Below are positions 33,623 through 42,956 of a stretch of DNA of 64,000 nucleotides, piece by piece. Location of the stretch: positions 4,241,001 through 4,305,000 of the forward strand of contig NZ_CP010951.1 of NCBI RefSeq assembly GCF_001580455.1, in the 5' to 3' direction. This stretch comes from Ramlibacter tataouinensis (GTDB lineage: Bacteria > Pseudomonadota > Gammaproteobacteria > Burkholderiales > Burkholderiaceae_C). The stretch's first letter is position 1. The number at the start of each line of letters is the position of its first letter. A program made the translations under genes and the position numbers. A model generated the notes under the pieces. The model worked only from the letters and a program-made list of their open reading frames with translations. It had not been told where the DNA came from and ran no database searches.

Positions 33623-35797
33623 ATGGCTGAACGATCTTTCGCGAACGAGGTAGGCAAGCTGCGCCTTGGGGCGGGCCAGGAGTTCCGCGGCGAGGGCATC
33701 CTGGCCGTCACCAAGGCCTTGCTGCAGTCCGGCGTTTCCTATGTGGCCGGCTACCAGGGCGCGCCGATCTCGCACCTGATGGACGTGCTGACGGATGCCA
33801 ACGACATCCTGCGCGAGCTGGGCATCCGTTTCGAGCACAGCGCCTCGGAAGCCACGGCGGCGGCGACACTGGCGGCTTCGGTCAACTACCCGCTTCGCGG
33901 CGCCGTCACTTTCAAGTCGACCGTGGGCACCAACGTGGCCTCGGACGCGCTCGCTAATTTGGCTTCCGGGGGCGTGACCGGCGGCGCGCTCCTCATCGTC
34001 GGCGAGGACTACGGCGAGGGCTCCAGCATCATGCAGGAGCGCTCGCATGCCTTCGCGATGAAGTCGCAGGTCTGGCTGCTCGATCCCCGGCCGAATCTGC
34101 CCAGCATCGTGCGCGCGGTCGAGCAGGGTTTCGAGCTCTCGGAAGCGAGCCGCACACCGGTGATGCTGGAGCTGCGCATCCGCGCCTGCCATGTGCACGG
34201 CAGCTTCATGGCCAGCGACAACCGCCGAGCCGACTTCACGCTCAAGGACGCGATCGAGCAGCCGCGCCGCGACACCGAGCGCATCGCGCTGCCCCCCTCG
34301 ACCTACCTGCACGAGCAGGAAAAGGTCAAGCAGCGCTGGCCGGCGGCGCTGCGTTTCATCCAAGAGCGCGGGCTCAACGAGTTCTTCGCCGATGGCGCCC
34401 AGGACTTCGGCATCGTGCTGCAGGGCGGCCTTTACAACGGGGTGCTGCGTGCGCTCGAACTGCTGGGGCTGGCCGACGCCTTCGGCCGGTCGCGCGTGCC
34501 GCTCTATGTGCTGAACGTGACCTACCCGCTGGTCGATGCGGAGTTCACGCGCTTCTGCGAGGGCAAACGCGCCATCCTGATCGTGGAGGAGGGCCAGCCC
34601 GCCTTCATCGAGCAGGCGGTGCATTCGATGCTGCGGCGCGCCGACGTCCAGACCCGGGTGCACGGCAAGGACTGCCTGCCCATGGCCGGCGAGTACACCG
34701 GCGGGGTGCTGGTGCAAGGCCTCACCCGATTCCTGCAGCAGGTGGCCCCGGCCCTGCTGGCAGGCCGGACGCTGCCGGCTGCGGCGCAACTGCCCGTGCC
34801 GGCGACGGGCGGCAGGAAAACCATCGCCATCCAGGATGCGGCCTCGCAAGTGCACGGCCGTCCGCCGTCGTTCTGCACCGGCTGTCCGGAGCGGCCGATC
34901 TTCACCGCCATCAAGCTGGTGGAGCGCGAACTCGGCACGCACCATGTGAGCTGCGACATCGGCTGCCACCTGTTCTCCATCCTGCCGCCCTTCAACATCG
35001 GCGCCACCACCATGGGCTACGGCCTGGGCTGGGCCGGTGCCGCCGCTTTCAATACGCCCGATACCGGCAAGCGCACGCTGTCCATCATGGGCGACGGCGG
35101 TTTCTGGCACAACGGCCTGACCAGCGGCGTCGGCAATGCTGTCTTCAACAAGACCGACAACGTGCTGGTGGTGATCGACAACGGCTACTCGGCGGCCACC
35201 GGCGGGCAGGACCTGCTGTCGTCCGGGGCGGCCAACCCGATCCGCTCGACCCGGCACCCGATCGAGAAAGCCGTGCGCGGCGTCGGCGTCGACTGGGTGC
35301 GCACGGTGGACCACACCTACAGCCTGGAGCGCATGCGCGATGCCCTGCGCGAGGCGCTCACCACCCCGGTCAAGGGGCCGAAGGTGATCGTCGCGTCCTC
35401 GGAGTGCATGCTCAACAAGCAGCGGCGGGTGCGGCCGCTGGTGAAGAAGGCCATCGGCGAGGGCCGTCGGGTGGTGCGCGAGCGCTTCGGCGTCGACCCG
35501 GACACCTGCACCGGCGACCACTCCTGCATCCGGCTGTCGGGCTGCCCTTCGCTCACCATCCGCGACAACCCCGATCCGCTGCGGCGCGACCCGGTGGCGG
35601 CCGTGGTCGACAGCTGCGTCGGCTGCGGCCTGTGCGGCGAGGCGGCGCACGCGGCAGTGCTGTGCCCGTCGTTCTACCGCGCCGAGATCATCAACAACCC
35701 GAGCCGCTGGGACCGCTGGAAACAGCGGCTGCGCCGCGCGGTGATCGGCTGGCTGCAGGCGCGCATCGAACGCCGGCTGGAAGGGCTGGCGGCATGA
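33623..35797 (+). CDS. iorA: Indolepyruvate ferredoxin oxidoreductase, alpha subunit
   Basis: A protein of 724 residues. The N-terminal Pyr-type half (VAGYQGAPISHLMDVL, FEHSASEATAAATLAASVN) is followed by a thiamine-pyrophosphate half (SIMGDGGFWHNGLTSG, VVIDNGYSAATGGQ). A C-terminal Fe-S region has Cys in CTGDHSCIRLSGCPS and CVGCGLCGEAAHAAVLCPS. It oxidatively decarboxylates aryl pyruvates (indolepyruvate, phenylpyruvate) to aryl-CoA with ferredoxin. iorB follows, coupled through a tiny frame. A role in aromatic amino-acid or arylpyruvate degradation is likely. Confidence 0.93.
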   Translation: MAERSFANEVGKLRLGAGQEFRGEGILAVTKALLQSGVSYVAGYQGAPISHLMDVLTDANDILRELGIRFEHSASEATAAATLAASVNYPLRGAVTFKSTVGTNVASDALANLASGGVTGGALLIVGEDYGEGSSIMQERSHAFAMKSQVWLLDPRPNLPSIVRAVEQGFELSEASRTPVMLELRIRACHVHGSFMASDNRRADFTLKDAIEQPRRDTERIALPPSTYLHEQEKVKQRWPAALRFIQERGLNEFFADGAQDFGIVLQGGLYNGVLRALELLGLADAFGRSRVPLYVLNVTYPLVDAEFTRFCEGKRAILIVEEGQPAFIEQAVHSMLRRADVQTRVHGKDCLPMAGEYTGGVLVQGLTRFLQQVAPALLAGRTLPAAAQLPVPATGGRKTIAIQDAASQVHGRPPSFCTGCPERPIFTAIKLVERELGTHHVSCDIGCHLFSILPPFNIGATTMGYGLGWAGAAAFNTPDTGKRTLSIMGDGGFWHNGLTSGVGNAVFNKTDNVLVVIDNGYSAATGGQDLLSSGAANPIRSTRHPIEKAVRGVGVDWVRTVDHTYSLERMRDALREALTTPVKGPKVIVASSECMLNKQRRVRPLVKKAIGEGRRVVRERFGVDPDTCTGDHSCIRLSGCPSLTIRDNPDPLRRDPVAAVVDSCVGCGLCGEAAHAAVLCPSFYRAEIINNPSRWDRWKQRLRRAVIGWLQARIERRLEGLAA

Positions 35798-35865
35798 ACA
35801 CGAGCCGCACGGCCGCTCCGAAGGCTCGTAGCACCGCAGCCCGCAAGGGCGGAGGTTTCCCATGA
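35794..35865 (+). CDS. Possible 23-residue leader/coupling peptide between iorA and iorB
   Basis: An ATG at 35794 overlaps the iorA stop (ATGA), and this 23-codon frame ends in a TGA that overlaps the iorB ATG (ATGA at 35862). The peptide is basic and Ala/Arg/Lys rich. It would carry ribosomes from iorA to iorB by termination-reinitiation. GGAGG just before iorB also gives a direct ribosome-binding site. A real peptide function is not claimed. Confidence 0.35.
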   Translation: MNTSRTAAPKARSTAARKGGGFP

Positions 35866-37325
35866 ATTCACCGCGCGCAATCACCGTCGCATTGCTGGCG
35901 ATGGGCGGCGAGGGCGGCGGCGTGCTGGCCGACTGGCTGGTCGAGATGGCCGAGCACCAGGGCTACATCGCCCAGGCCACCTCCGTGCCGGGTGTCGCCC
36001 AGCGGACCGGCGCGACGGTCTACTACGTCGAGCTGTTCCCGCGGGCGGCCGTACCTGCGGGGGCGCAACCGGTGCTGGCCTTGTATCCGGTGCCGGGCGA
36101 GCTGGACGTGGTGATCGCTTCCGAGTTGATGGAGGCGGGGCGGGCGCTGCAGCGCGGGCTGGTGAGCAGCGAGCGCACCACCTTCATCGTCTCCACGCAC
36201 CGCGTGTATTCCATGACCGAGCGCACGGCCATGGGCGACGGTCGCGTCGATGCCGGCAAGTTGCTGGACGGCGCCCGTGCGGCGGCCGCGCGCCTGCTGG
36301 CGGCGGATTTCGACCAGGTCGCACAGCAGGCCGCCGGCCCGATCGCGCCGGCGCTGTTCGGCGCGCTCGCCGCCTCTGGCGCGCTGCCCTTCGAGCGCGC
36401 CCAGTTCGAGGAGGCGATTCGCCGCGGCGGCGTCGGCGTCCAGGCCAGCCTGCAGGCCTTCGCCGCCGGCTACCAGGCGGCGCTGGCTCCCGCGGCCGAG
36501 CCGGAGGCGCCGCTGCCCGCGGTGCGCCTCGGCCCGCGCCTGACCCCCCTGGGCGAGCGCATCGAACGCGAGTTCCCGCCGGCCGCGCACGACGTGCTTC
36601 GTCATGCCGTCCTGCGCCTGGCCGACTACCAGGACCTGCCCTACGCCGCCGAGTACCTTGACCTGCTGCAGCCGCTGCGCGGCAGCGGCGAGGTGCTGGC
36701 CGAGGCTGCGCGCCAACTGGCGCTCTGGATGACCTACGAGGACGCGATCCGGGTGGCTGACTTGAAGACGCGGCGCAGTCGTTTCGACCGGGTCGCGCGC
36801 GAAGTGCGGCTGACCGGCGCGCAGGAACTGCAGATCAACGAGTTCATGCATCCGCGGGTGGAAGAAATCGCCGACATCCTGCCGGCGGGGCTCGGCCGCT
36901 GGCTGTTGGAAACCCGGTGGGCGCGCGGCACGCTGGGCCGGTTCACCCGCAAGGGCCGGGTCGTGCCGACCAGCTCGCTGCGCGGCTTCCTGCTGCTGTA
37001 CGCCATTGCCGCGCTGCGGCCGGCACGGCGGCGATCACTGCGGTTCGCGGTCGAGCAGGCACGCACCCGCGCCTGGCTGGCCGAAATTCAAAGGCTGGCC
37101 GGCAGCCAGGCGCTGCTGGCTTTGGAACTCGCCCGCAGCCAGCGCCTGGTCAAGGGCTACGGCGACACGCATGCGCGCGGCTGGCGCAACTTCCAGCGCC
37201 TGCTCGATGAACTGCCCAGGCTGGAACGCGACGCCGCCGGCGCGCGGCGCCTGTCCGAGCTGACGCAGGCGGCGCTGGCCGATGAAAGCGGCCAGGCGCT
37301 GGACCGCATGCTCGCGTCTACCTGA
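35862..37325 (+). CDS. iorB: Indolepyruvate oxidoreductase subunit beta, long form
   Basis: A protein of 487 residues. The N-terminal about 190 residues match the gamma-type domain of 2-oxoacid oxidoreductases (LLAMGGEGGGVLADWLVEMAE, SVPGVAQRTGATVYYVEL). The remaining 290 residues are a helical, Arg-rich region of the DUF6537 type, found in long IorB proteins and absent from the short archaeal form. It pairs with IorA. GGAGGTTTCCC precedes the ATG. Confidence 0.9.
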   Translation: MNSPRAITVALLAMGGEGGGVLADWLVEMAEHQGYIAQATSVPGVAQRTGATVYYVELFPRAAVPAGAQPVLALYPVPGELDVVIASELMEAGRALQRGLVSSERTTFIVSTHRVYSMTERTAMGDGRVDAGKLLDGARAAAARLLAADFDQVAQQAAGPIAPALFGALAASGALPFERAQFEEAIRRGGVGVQASLQAFAAGYQAALAPAAEPEAPLPAVRLGPRLTPLGERIEREFPPAAHDVLRHAVLRLADYQDLPYAAEYLDLLQPLRGSGEVLAEAARQLALWMTYEDAIRVADLKTRRSRFDRVAREVRLTGAQELQINEFMHPRVEEIADILPAGLGRWLLETRWARGTLGRFTRKGRVVPTSSLRGFLLLYAIAALRPARRRSLRFAVEQARTRAWLAEIQRLAGSQALLALELARSQRLVKGYGDTHARGWRNFQRLLDELPRLERDAAGARRLSELTQAALADESGQALDRMLAST

Positions 37326-37385
37326 ATTGACCGCGTCCGGTTCACACCTTATGTTCAATCCCACTCACAAGAAGGAGACAAGACG

Positions 37386-38357
37386 ATGAGGCTGACAACC
37401 ATCCGCAAGGCAGCATTGGCAGTGCTGGCCATGGGCCTGGCAGCGGGCGCGGCCGCGCAGGAAGCGACGCTGCGCCTGGTGAGCGCCTTCGCCGAGAACG
37501 GCATCTACGTGCAACGCCTGCAGCCCTGGATCAACAAGTTCAACGCCGAAGGCAAGGGTGTGCTGCAGATCAACTTCATCGGCGGGCCCAAGGCGATCCC
37601 GACCTTCGAAGTGGGCAACGCCGTCAAGACCGGCGTGGTGGACATGGCGATGAGCACCGGCGCCTTCTACACCAACGTCATGCCCGAGTCCGACTTCCTC
37701 AAGCTCACGCAGATCCCGGTGGCGGAGCAGCGCAAGAACGGCGCCTTCGATGCCATCAACAAGGTGTGGAACGAGAAGGGCAACATGCAGTACCTGGCGC
37801 GGATGGTGGAGAACCAGCCCTTCCACATCTACACCAACAAGAAGATCGACAAGCCCGACCTCACCGGCCTGAAGATCCGCATCACCCCGGTGTATCGCGA
37901 CTTCTTCCAGTCGCTCAACGCCAATGTGATCACCACGCCGCCGGGCGAGGTGTACACCGCACTCGAGCGCGGCGTGGTCGACGGCTACGGCTGGCCCATC
38001 GGCGGCATCTTCGACTTGAACTGGCAGGAGAAGACCAAGTACCGCGTCGACCCCGGCTTCTACGACGCCGAGGTGTCGATCATCATGAACCTGCCGGCGT
38101 ACAACAAGCTCTCGCAGGCCCAGCGCGCCTACCTGCAGAAGCAGCTGCTGGCGCTGGAAGCCGAGAACGGTTTCTGGACCAAGTACGCCGCCGACGAGAC
38201 CGCGCGGCAGGAGAAGGCCGGCATCCAGGCCATCAAGTTCGACGCCGCCACGTCCAAGGCCTTCGTCGACAAGGCCTACGAGGTCGCCTGGGCCAGCGCC
38301 GCGAAGCAAAGCCCCGAGGTGGCGGCGCGCTTCAAGCCGCTGTTCTCGCCCAAGTGA
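37386..38357 (+). CDS. dctP: TRAP transporter solute-binding protein
   Basis: A protein of 323 residues with a signal peptide (MRLTTIRKAALAVLAMGLAAGAAAQ) and DctP fold. The acid-binding Arg is in GLKIRITPVY and the GEVYTALERGVVDGYGWP segment is characteristic. AGAAGGAG precedes the ATG. Downstream of iorAB, its ligand may be an aromatic 2-oxo acid or related carboxylate; this is inference from context. Confidence 0.92.
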   Translation: MRLTTIRKAALAVLAMGLAAGAAAQEATLRLVSAFAENGIYVQRLQPWINKFNAEGKGVLQINFIGGPKAIPTFEVGNAVKTGVVDMAMSTGAFYTNVMPESDFLKLTQIPVAEQRKNGAFDAINKVWNEKGNMQYLARMVENQPFHIYTNKKIDKPDLTGLKIRITPVYRDFFQSLNANVITTPPGEVYTALERGVVDGYGWPIGGIFDLNWQEKTKYRVDPGFYDAEVSIIMNLPAYNKLSQAQRAYLQKQLLALEAENGFWTKYAADETARQEKAGIQAIKFDAATSKAFVDKAYEVAWASAAKQSPEVAARFKPLFSPK

Positions 38358-38884
38358 CCAGCGCCGTCTCGCGGGTCTACGGCCGGCTGCTGGCCGGCCT
38401 CGCGCTGGCCGGCTGCTTCATCCTGCTGGCCATGATGCTGGTCATCGTGGCCGATGTGCTGCTGCGAAACGTCGCCATCCCGGGCCTGCCGCGTGGCCTG
38501 GCCTGGAGCAACGAGATTTCGGAGCTGATGCTCTACCTGATCACCATGTGCGTGTCGCCCTGGCTGCTGCGCCAGGGCCAGCACATCCGGGTCGACATCC
38601 TGCTGCAGGCGATTCCCAAGCCGGTCGCCTGGGCGCTGGAATGCGTGGGCGACATCATCGGGCTCGCCTGCTGCGTCTTTATGGCCTGGTACGGGGCGCG
38701 CGCCGCCTGGTCCAGCTTCAGCAGCGGCGCGGTCAACATCAAGACGCTGGTGACGCCGGAGTGGTGGGCACTGGCGCCGCTGCCGGTGATGTTCGTGCTG
38801 CTGGCCATCGAGATGCTGTTCCGGATGGACCGCCTGTATGCAGGAGAGCGGGCGCCGCGCCAGGACGCGGTCAGCGCCGGCTGA
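38354..38884 (+). CDS. dctQ: TRAP transporter small membrane subunit
   Basis: A protein of 176 residues with four TM segments (LAGCFILLAMMLVIVADVLL, SELMLYLITMCVSPWLL, VGDIIGLACCVFMAWYGA, LPVMFVLLAIEMLF) and DctQ-type features. The GTG start overlaps the dctP stop (GTGA). dctM follows after ten bases, preceded by its own GGGGGAG ribosome-binding site. Confidence 0.9.
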   Translation: MTSAVSRVYGRLLAGLALAGCFILLAMMLVIVADVLLRNVAIPGLPRGLAWSNEISELMLYLITMCVSPWLLRQGQHIRVDILLQAIPKPVAWALECVGDIIGLACCVFMAWYGARAAWSSFSSGAVNIKTLVTPEWWALAPLPVMFVLLAIEMLFRMDRLYAGERAPRQDAVSAG

Positions 38885-38894
38885 GGGGGAGAAG

Positions 38895-40214
38895 ATGGGA
38901 AACTGGACTGTCGCCGCCTGGCTGATGCTCGGCGGCTCCACCGTGCTGCTGTTCATCGGCATGCCGGTGGCACTGACCTTCATCACGGTGAACATCGTCG
39001 GCGCCTGGCTGTACATGGGCGGCGAGGCCGGCCTGGCGCAGCTGGCCCGCAGCAGCGTGGGTTCGGTGGCGACCTTTTCGCTCACGCCCATCCCGCTGTT
39101 CGTGCTGATGGGCGAGGTGCTGTTCCACACCGGCCTGGCCCTGAAGGTGATCGAAGGCATCGAGCGCCTGATCCGGCGGCTGCCGGGCCGGCTCGCCATT
39201 GTCGCGGTCGTGGCGGGTACCGTGTTCTCCGCCATCTCCGGCTCCACCATCGCCACCACGGCCATGCTGGGCTCGCTGATGCTGCCGGTGATGCTTTCCA
39301 AGGGCTACCACCCCACACTGGCCACCGGGCCGATCATGGCGATCGGCGCCGTCGACATGCTGATCCCGCCGTCGGCCCTGACGGTGCTGCTGGGGTCGCT
39401 GTCCGGCATCTCGATCTCCAAGCTGCTGATCGGCGGGGTGCTGCCGGGCGTCATCCTGTCGATCGCGTTCGTGCTGTGGATCCTGGCGCGCGTGACCATC
39501 ACGCCCTCGCTGGCGCCCAGGGGCGACCAGGACACGATTCACCGCGGCTGGGAACGCTGGCGGCTCTTCTTCGCCTACGTGCTGCCGACGCTGTCGATCT
39601 TCGCGGTGGTGGTGGGCGCGCTCGCCCAGGGCTGGGCCACGCCGACCGAGTGCGCCGCGCTGGGCGCGTTCGCGACCCTGGTGCTGGCCGCGGCCTATCG
39701 CGCGCTCAGCTGGGACGCCTTGCTGAAGGCGCTCAAGGGCACCGCCGGCATCTCGGGGATGATCCTGTTCATCATCCTGGGCGCCACCACCTTTGCGCAG
39801 ATCCTGTCCTTCTCGGGCGCGAGCAACGGCCTGGTGCAGCTGATCATGGGCCAGGGCTGGTCCACCGGCGCCATCGTGGCCGGCATGATGCTGATCCTGA
39901 TCTTCCTGGGGATCTTCGTCGACCAGGTGAGCATGATGATGATCACGCTGCCGATCTTCATGCCCATCGTGCAGAGCCTGGGCATCGACGCGGTGTGGTT
40001 CGGCGTGATGTTCCTGATCTGCATGCAGCTGGGGCTGCTGCTGCCGCCCCATGGCCTGCTGCTGATGACCATGCGCGGTGTCGCGCCGCCCTCGGTCACC
40101 ATGGGCCACATCTTCCGCGCGGTGGTACCTTATGTCGCCATCAGCCTGCTGCTGCTGGCGGCGGTGTTCTGGCTGCCGGGCATCGCGACGGCGCTGCCGC
40201 GGTGGATGGGGTGA
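38895..40214 (+). CDS. dctM: TRAP transporter large permease subunit
   Basis: A protein of 439 residues with about 12 hydrophobic segments and DctM motifs TPIPLFVLMGEVL, AISGSTIATTAMLGS, DMLIPPSALTVLLG and LLLPPHGLLLM. It completes the third TRAP system, the last gene of the iorAB operon. The start at 38895 is preceded by GGGGGAGAAG. Confidence 0.94.
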   Translation: MGNWTVAAWLMLGGSTVLLFIGMPVALTFITVNIVGAWLYMGGEAGLAQLARSSVGSVATFSLTPIPLFVLMGEVLFHTGLALKVIEGIERLIRRLPGRLAIVAVVAGTVFSAISGSTIATTAMLGSLMLPVMLSKGYHPTLATGPIMAIGAVDMLIPPSALTVLLGSLSGISISKLLIGGVLPGVILSIAFVLWILARVTITPSLAPRGDQDTIHRGWERWRLFFAYVLPTLSIFAVVVGALAQGWATPTECAALGAFATLVLAAAYRALSWDALLKALKGTAGISGMILFIILGATTFAQILSFSGASNGLVQLIMGQGWSTGAIVAGMMLILIFLGIFVDQVSMMMITLPIFMPIVQSLGIDAVWFGVMFLICMQLGLLLPPHGLLLMTMRGVAPPSVTMGHIFRAVVPYVAISLLLLAAVFWLPGIATALPRWMG

Positions 40215-40241
40215 GCGTTCCTACTTCAACGCAGGAAAGTC

Positions 40242-40871
40242 ATGAGCAAGAAGACGTGGGCCATTGCCGTCCTGGCGCTCGCCGGTGTCATGGGGCTCCT
40301 CGCGCTTCAATCCGGCAGCGGCGGACGAAAGCAGGAGCAGCTGACGATTCTCGACCCGGCCAGAGTGGTGGTGCTGCGAACGCCGGGCGGCATGCTGGAA
40401 GTCGCGACGATCGAGAAGATCGAGGAGTTCGGGTGGCAGGTGAGCTACACCTGTCGGCCCCTGGACTGCAGCATTCTCGGGCGCACGGTTTCGAGGATCC
40501 GTGTTCCCGTGCACTACACCTATCGGGTCCCGCTGGCCGAAAGCTGGCAGCTCGACCTCGAGGATGGCCAGTACGTCCTGCGCCTGCCCGCCCCTGAACC
40601 CATGCTTCCGCCAACCATGGATACCAGCAAGGCGGAACTGCAGGTGAAGGGACAGTGGTCAGCGCCGCCGAAGATCGAGACCGTCGAATCGATGCTTCGC
40701 AATTTCAGGCCGGAGCTGGATCGACGTGCGAACCAGCCTGAATACCTGGCGCTTCAGCGCGCGCATGCGGAGAAGACGGTCGCCGAGTTCGCCCAGAAGT
40801 GGATGCGCGAGCAGATCAAGACACCGGCGAGGCCGGTCAAGGTCGTCTTCAGGGATGCGGGAAGCGGCTAG
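40242..40871 (+). CDS. Membrane-anchored or secreted protein of unknown function
   Basis: A protein of 209 residues. It has one N-terminal hydrophobic segment (residues 5-22), then a beta-rich region (TILDPARVVVLRTPGGMLEVATIEKIEEF) and a helical C-terminus. The periplasmic part has two Cys (CRPLDC). I do not recognise the family; a DUF4230-like relation is possible but unproven. GCAGGAAAG precedes the ATG. The stop overlaps the convergent kinase stop in the shared bases CTAG (40868-40871). Confidence 0.75.
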   Translation: MSKKTWAIAVLALAGVMGLLALQSGSGGRKQEQLTILDPARVVVLRTPGGMLEVATIEKIEEFGWQVSYTCRPLDCSILGRTVSRIRVPVHYTYRVPLAESWQLDLEDGQYVLRLPAPEPMLPPTMDTSKAELQVKGQWSAPPKIETVESMLRNFRPELDRRANQPEYLALQRAHAEKTVAEFAQKWMREQIKTPARPVKVVFRDAGSG

Positions 40872-42868
40872 GGAGATCCTCGCTCCGAGGCCAGTCCGAT
40901 CGAGCGCAGCTTCTTCACCAGATCCCCCATGCGATAGGGCTTGGGCAGGAAATGGAATCCCGCCAGGTTCATTCCATTGCCGATCGCCGCATCGGTGTAG
41001 CCCGAAGCCAGGATCAACTTGACGCCGGGAACTAACTCCTTGGCCTTTTGTCCCAGCTGCAGGCCGTTCATGCCCGGCATCACCATGTCGCTCAGGATCA
41101 GGCGCACATCGGGCGTTCGCTGCAGCATCTCGAGGGCTTGCTGGCCTGAATTCGCCACCAGCACCTCGAAGCCCAGGATGCGGAACAGCTCCGAGGTGAC
41201 TTCGAGCACCTCGGGTTGATCGTCCACGACCAGGACCTTTTCCGTCCCGCCTTTCCCGGCCTCGCTCGGCGCCGCGGTGGCAGGAAGCGCCGGGAAGTAC
41301 ATGGTGATGGTGGTGCCCTGCCCGACGCGGGAATGGATGCCGAGGTCGCCGCCGGATTGCTGCGCCATGCCGACAACCTGGCTCAAGCCGAGCCCGGTTC
41401 CCTTGCCGACCTCCTTGGTCGTGAAGAACGGCTCCACGGCGCGAGCCACCACGTCCGCTGGCATGCCGGTGCCGGTGTCCTGGACGGCGACCGCTACATA
41501 CGGCCCGGCCGTCAGCGCGCCGACCTGCCGCTCCTTCAACTCGACCACGCGTGTCGACAGGACGATGCTTCCGCCGTCCGGCGTGGCATCGCGCGCGTTG
41601 ACGACGAGATTGAGCAGCGCGGACTCGAACAGTGCCGAGTCGACCAGCACCTGCGGCAGCCCGGCGGCGAGGTCGAGATCGAAACTGATCGCACTGCGGC
41701 TTCCGCGCCGAAGCACTGCCTCGAAGGAGGTGATGAGCTGGTTCAGCTCCTGGGGCTCCGGCCGCAGGGGTTGCTGGCGGGCAAAGCTCAGGAGCTGCCG
41801 GGTCAGGGCGGTGCCGCGGCTGGCAGCCTTGTCCATGGCGTCCAGCATCCGGATGTCCGCCGGGTCGCGCAGCCGCTCCCGCAAGCTGGAGAGGCCGTTG
41901 GTCACCACGTTCAGGAGGTTGTTGAAGTCGTGCGCCACACCGCCGGTGAGTTTGCCGATGGCTTCCAGCTTTTGTGCCTGGAACAGGGCCTCGCGCGCCT
42001 GCTCCAGTTCGGTGGCGGCATTCTTGCGTTCGGTGATGTCGCGCGTGACCTTGGCGAAGCCGATGAGCTCGCCGAGCTCGTTGCGAATCGGGTCGATCAG
42101 CACATGCGCCCAGAACCGGGACCCGTCCTTCCGAACGCGCCATCCCTCGGCTTCGAAGCGGCCTTTCTCCGCCGCCTGCGCCAGCGCGCGCTGCGGCAGG
42201 CCGGTGGCGCGGTCCTCCTCGGTGTAGAAGCGCGAGAAGTTGGTGCCGACCACCTCGTGCTCGGCGTAACCCTTGATGCGCCGCGCGCCGGCATTCCAAT
42301 TGGTGATCTCGCCCTCGGGCGAGAGCATGTAGATGGCGTAGTCCGTGACACCCTGCACGAGGATGCGAAAGCGCTCTTCGCTTTGTCGCAGCGCCTCCTG
42401 GGCCAGCTTCCTGTCGGTGATGTCGCGGGTGATCTTGGCAAAACCGACCAACTCGCCGCGCTCGTCGCGGATCGGGTCGATGACCACGTTCGCCCAGAAG
42501 CGCGAGCCGTCCTTGCGCACCCGCCAGCCCTCGGCCTCGAACTGGCCGGCTTCCCGGGCCAGCTTCAGCGCATTCTCCGGGACACCGGCTGCGCGGTCCT
42601 CCTCGGTGTAGAAGCGCGAGAAATGCTGCCCGATGATCTCCTGCGCCGTGTAGCCCTTGAACCGCTGGGCGCCGGCATTCCAGCTCACGACCTCGCCCTC
42701 GGGCGAGAGCATGAAGATGGCGTAGTCCTTGACCGATGAGATGAACAGGCGCAAACGCTCGGCCTCGGTGGTCGACGCGGTCCAGCCACGGCCCGATGCC
42801 GCAGCCTGGCTGGACGGCTGCGGCGGCACTATGGGCTCCGCCTGAGCTCTCATCTGGGTTCGTGCCAT
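40868..42868 (-). CDS. Soluble hybrid histidine kinase with two tandem PAS domains
   Basis: A protein of 666 residues with no TM segment. PAS1 (about 45-153) and PAS2 (about 173-281) are near copies 128 residues apart; both contain WNAGA, FSRFYTEEDRA and EAEGWRVRKDGSRFWA. A HisKA box of the HDFNN type follows (GGVAHDFNNLL, H313), then HATPase (NLVVNARDATPDGG, GKGTGLGLS) and a C-terminal receiver with the phospho-acceptor Asp in LILSDMVMPGMNG. The start at 42868 was chosen over a longer frame that lacks family similarity. The PAS form suggests cytoplasmic redox, ligand or light sensing; no cofactor can be assigned. Confidence 0.92.
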   Translation of the reverse strand: MARTQMRAQAEPIVPPQPSSQAAASGRGWTASTTEAERLRLFISSVKDYAIFMLSPEGEVVSWNAGAQRFKGYTAQEIIGQHFSRFYTEEDRAAGVPENALKLAREAGQFEAEGWRVRKDGSRFWANVVIDPIRDERGELVGFAKITRDITDRKLAQEALRQSEERFRILVQGVTDYAIYMLSPEGEITNWNAGARRIKGYAEHEVVGTNFSRFYTEEDRATGLPQRALAQAAEKGRFEAEGWRVRKDGSRFWAHVLIDPIRNELGELIGFAKVTRDITERKNAATELEQAREALFQAQKLEAIGKLTGGVAHDFNNLLNVVTNGLSSLRERLRDPADIRMLDAMDKAASRGTALTRQLLSFARQQPLRPEPQELNQLITSFEAVLRRGSRSAISFDLDLAAGLPQVLVDSALFESALLNLVVNARDATPDGGSIVLSTRVVELKERQVGALTAGPYVAVAVQDTGTGMPADVVARAVEPFFTTKEVGKGTGLGLSQVVGMAQQSGGDLGIHSRVGQGTTITMYFPALPATAAPSEAGKGGTEKVLVVDDQPEVLEVTSELFRILGFEVLVANSGQQALEMLQRTPDVRLILSDMVMPGMNGLQLGQKAKELVPGVKLILASGYTDAAIGNGMNLAGFHFLPKPYRMGDLVKKLRSIGLASERGSP

Positions 42869-42956
42869 CGGCTGGATTATGCGGACGAGGCGAGGGCCCG
42901 TGGGGCAGTGTTGTCCCTTTCTCGTGCAGCCCACTAGGTCGGGCGCGGCCACCGCC

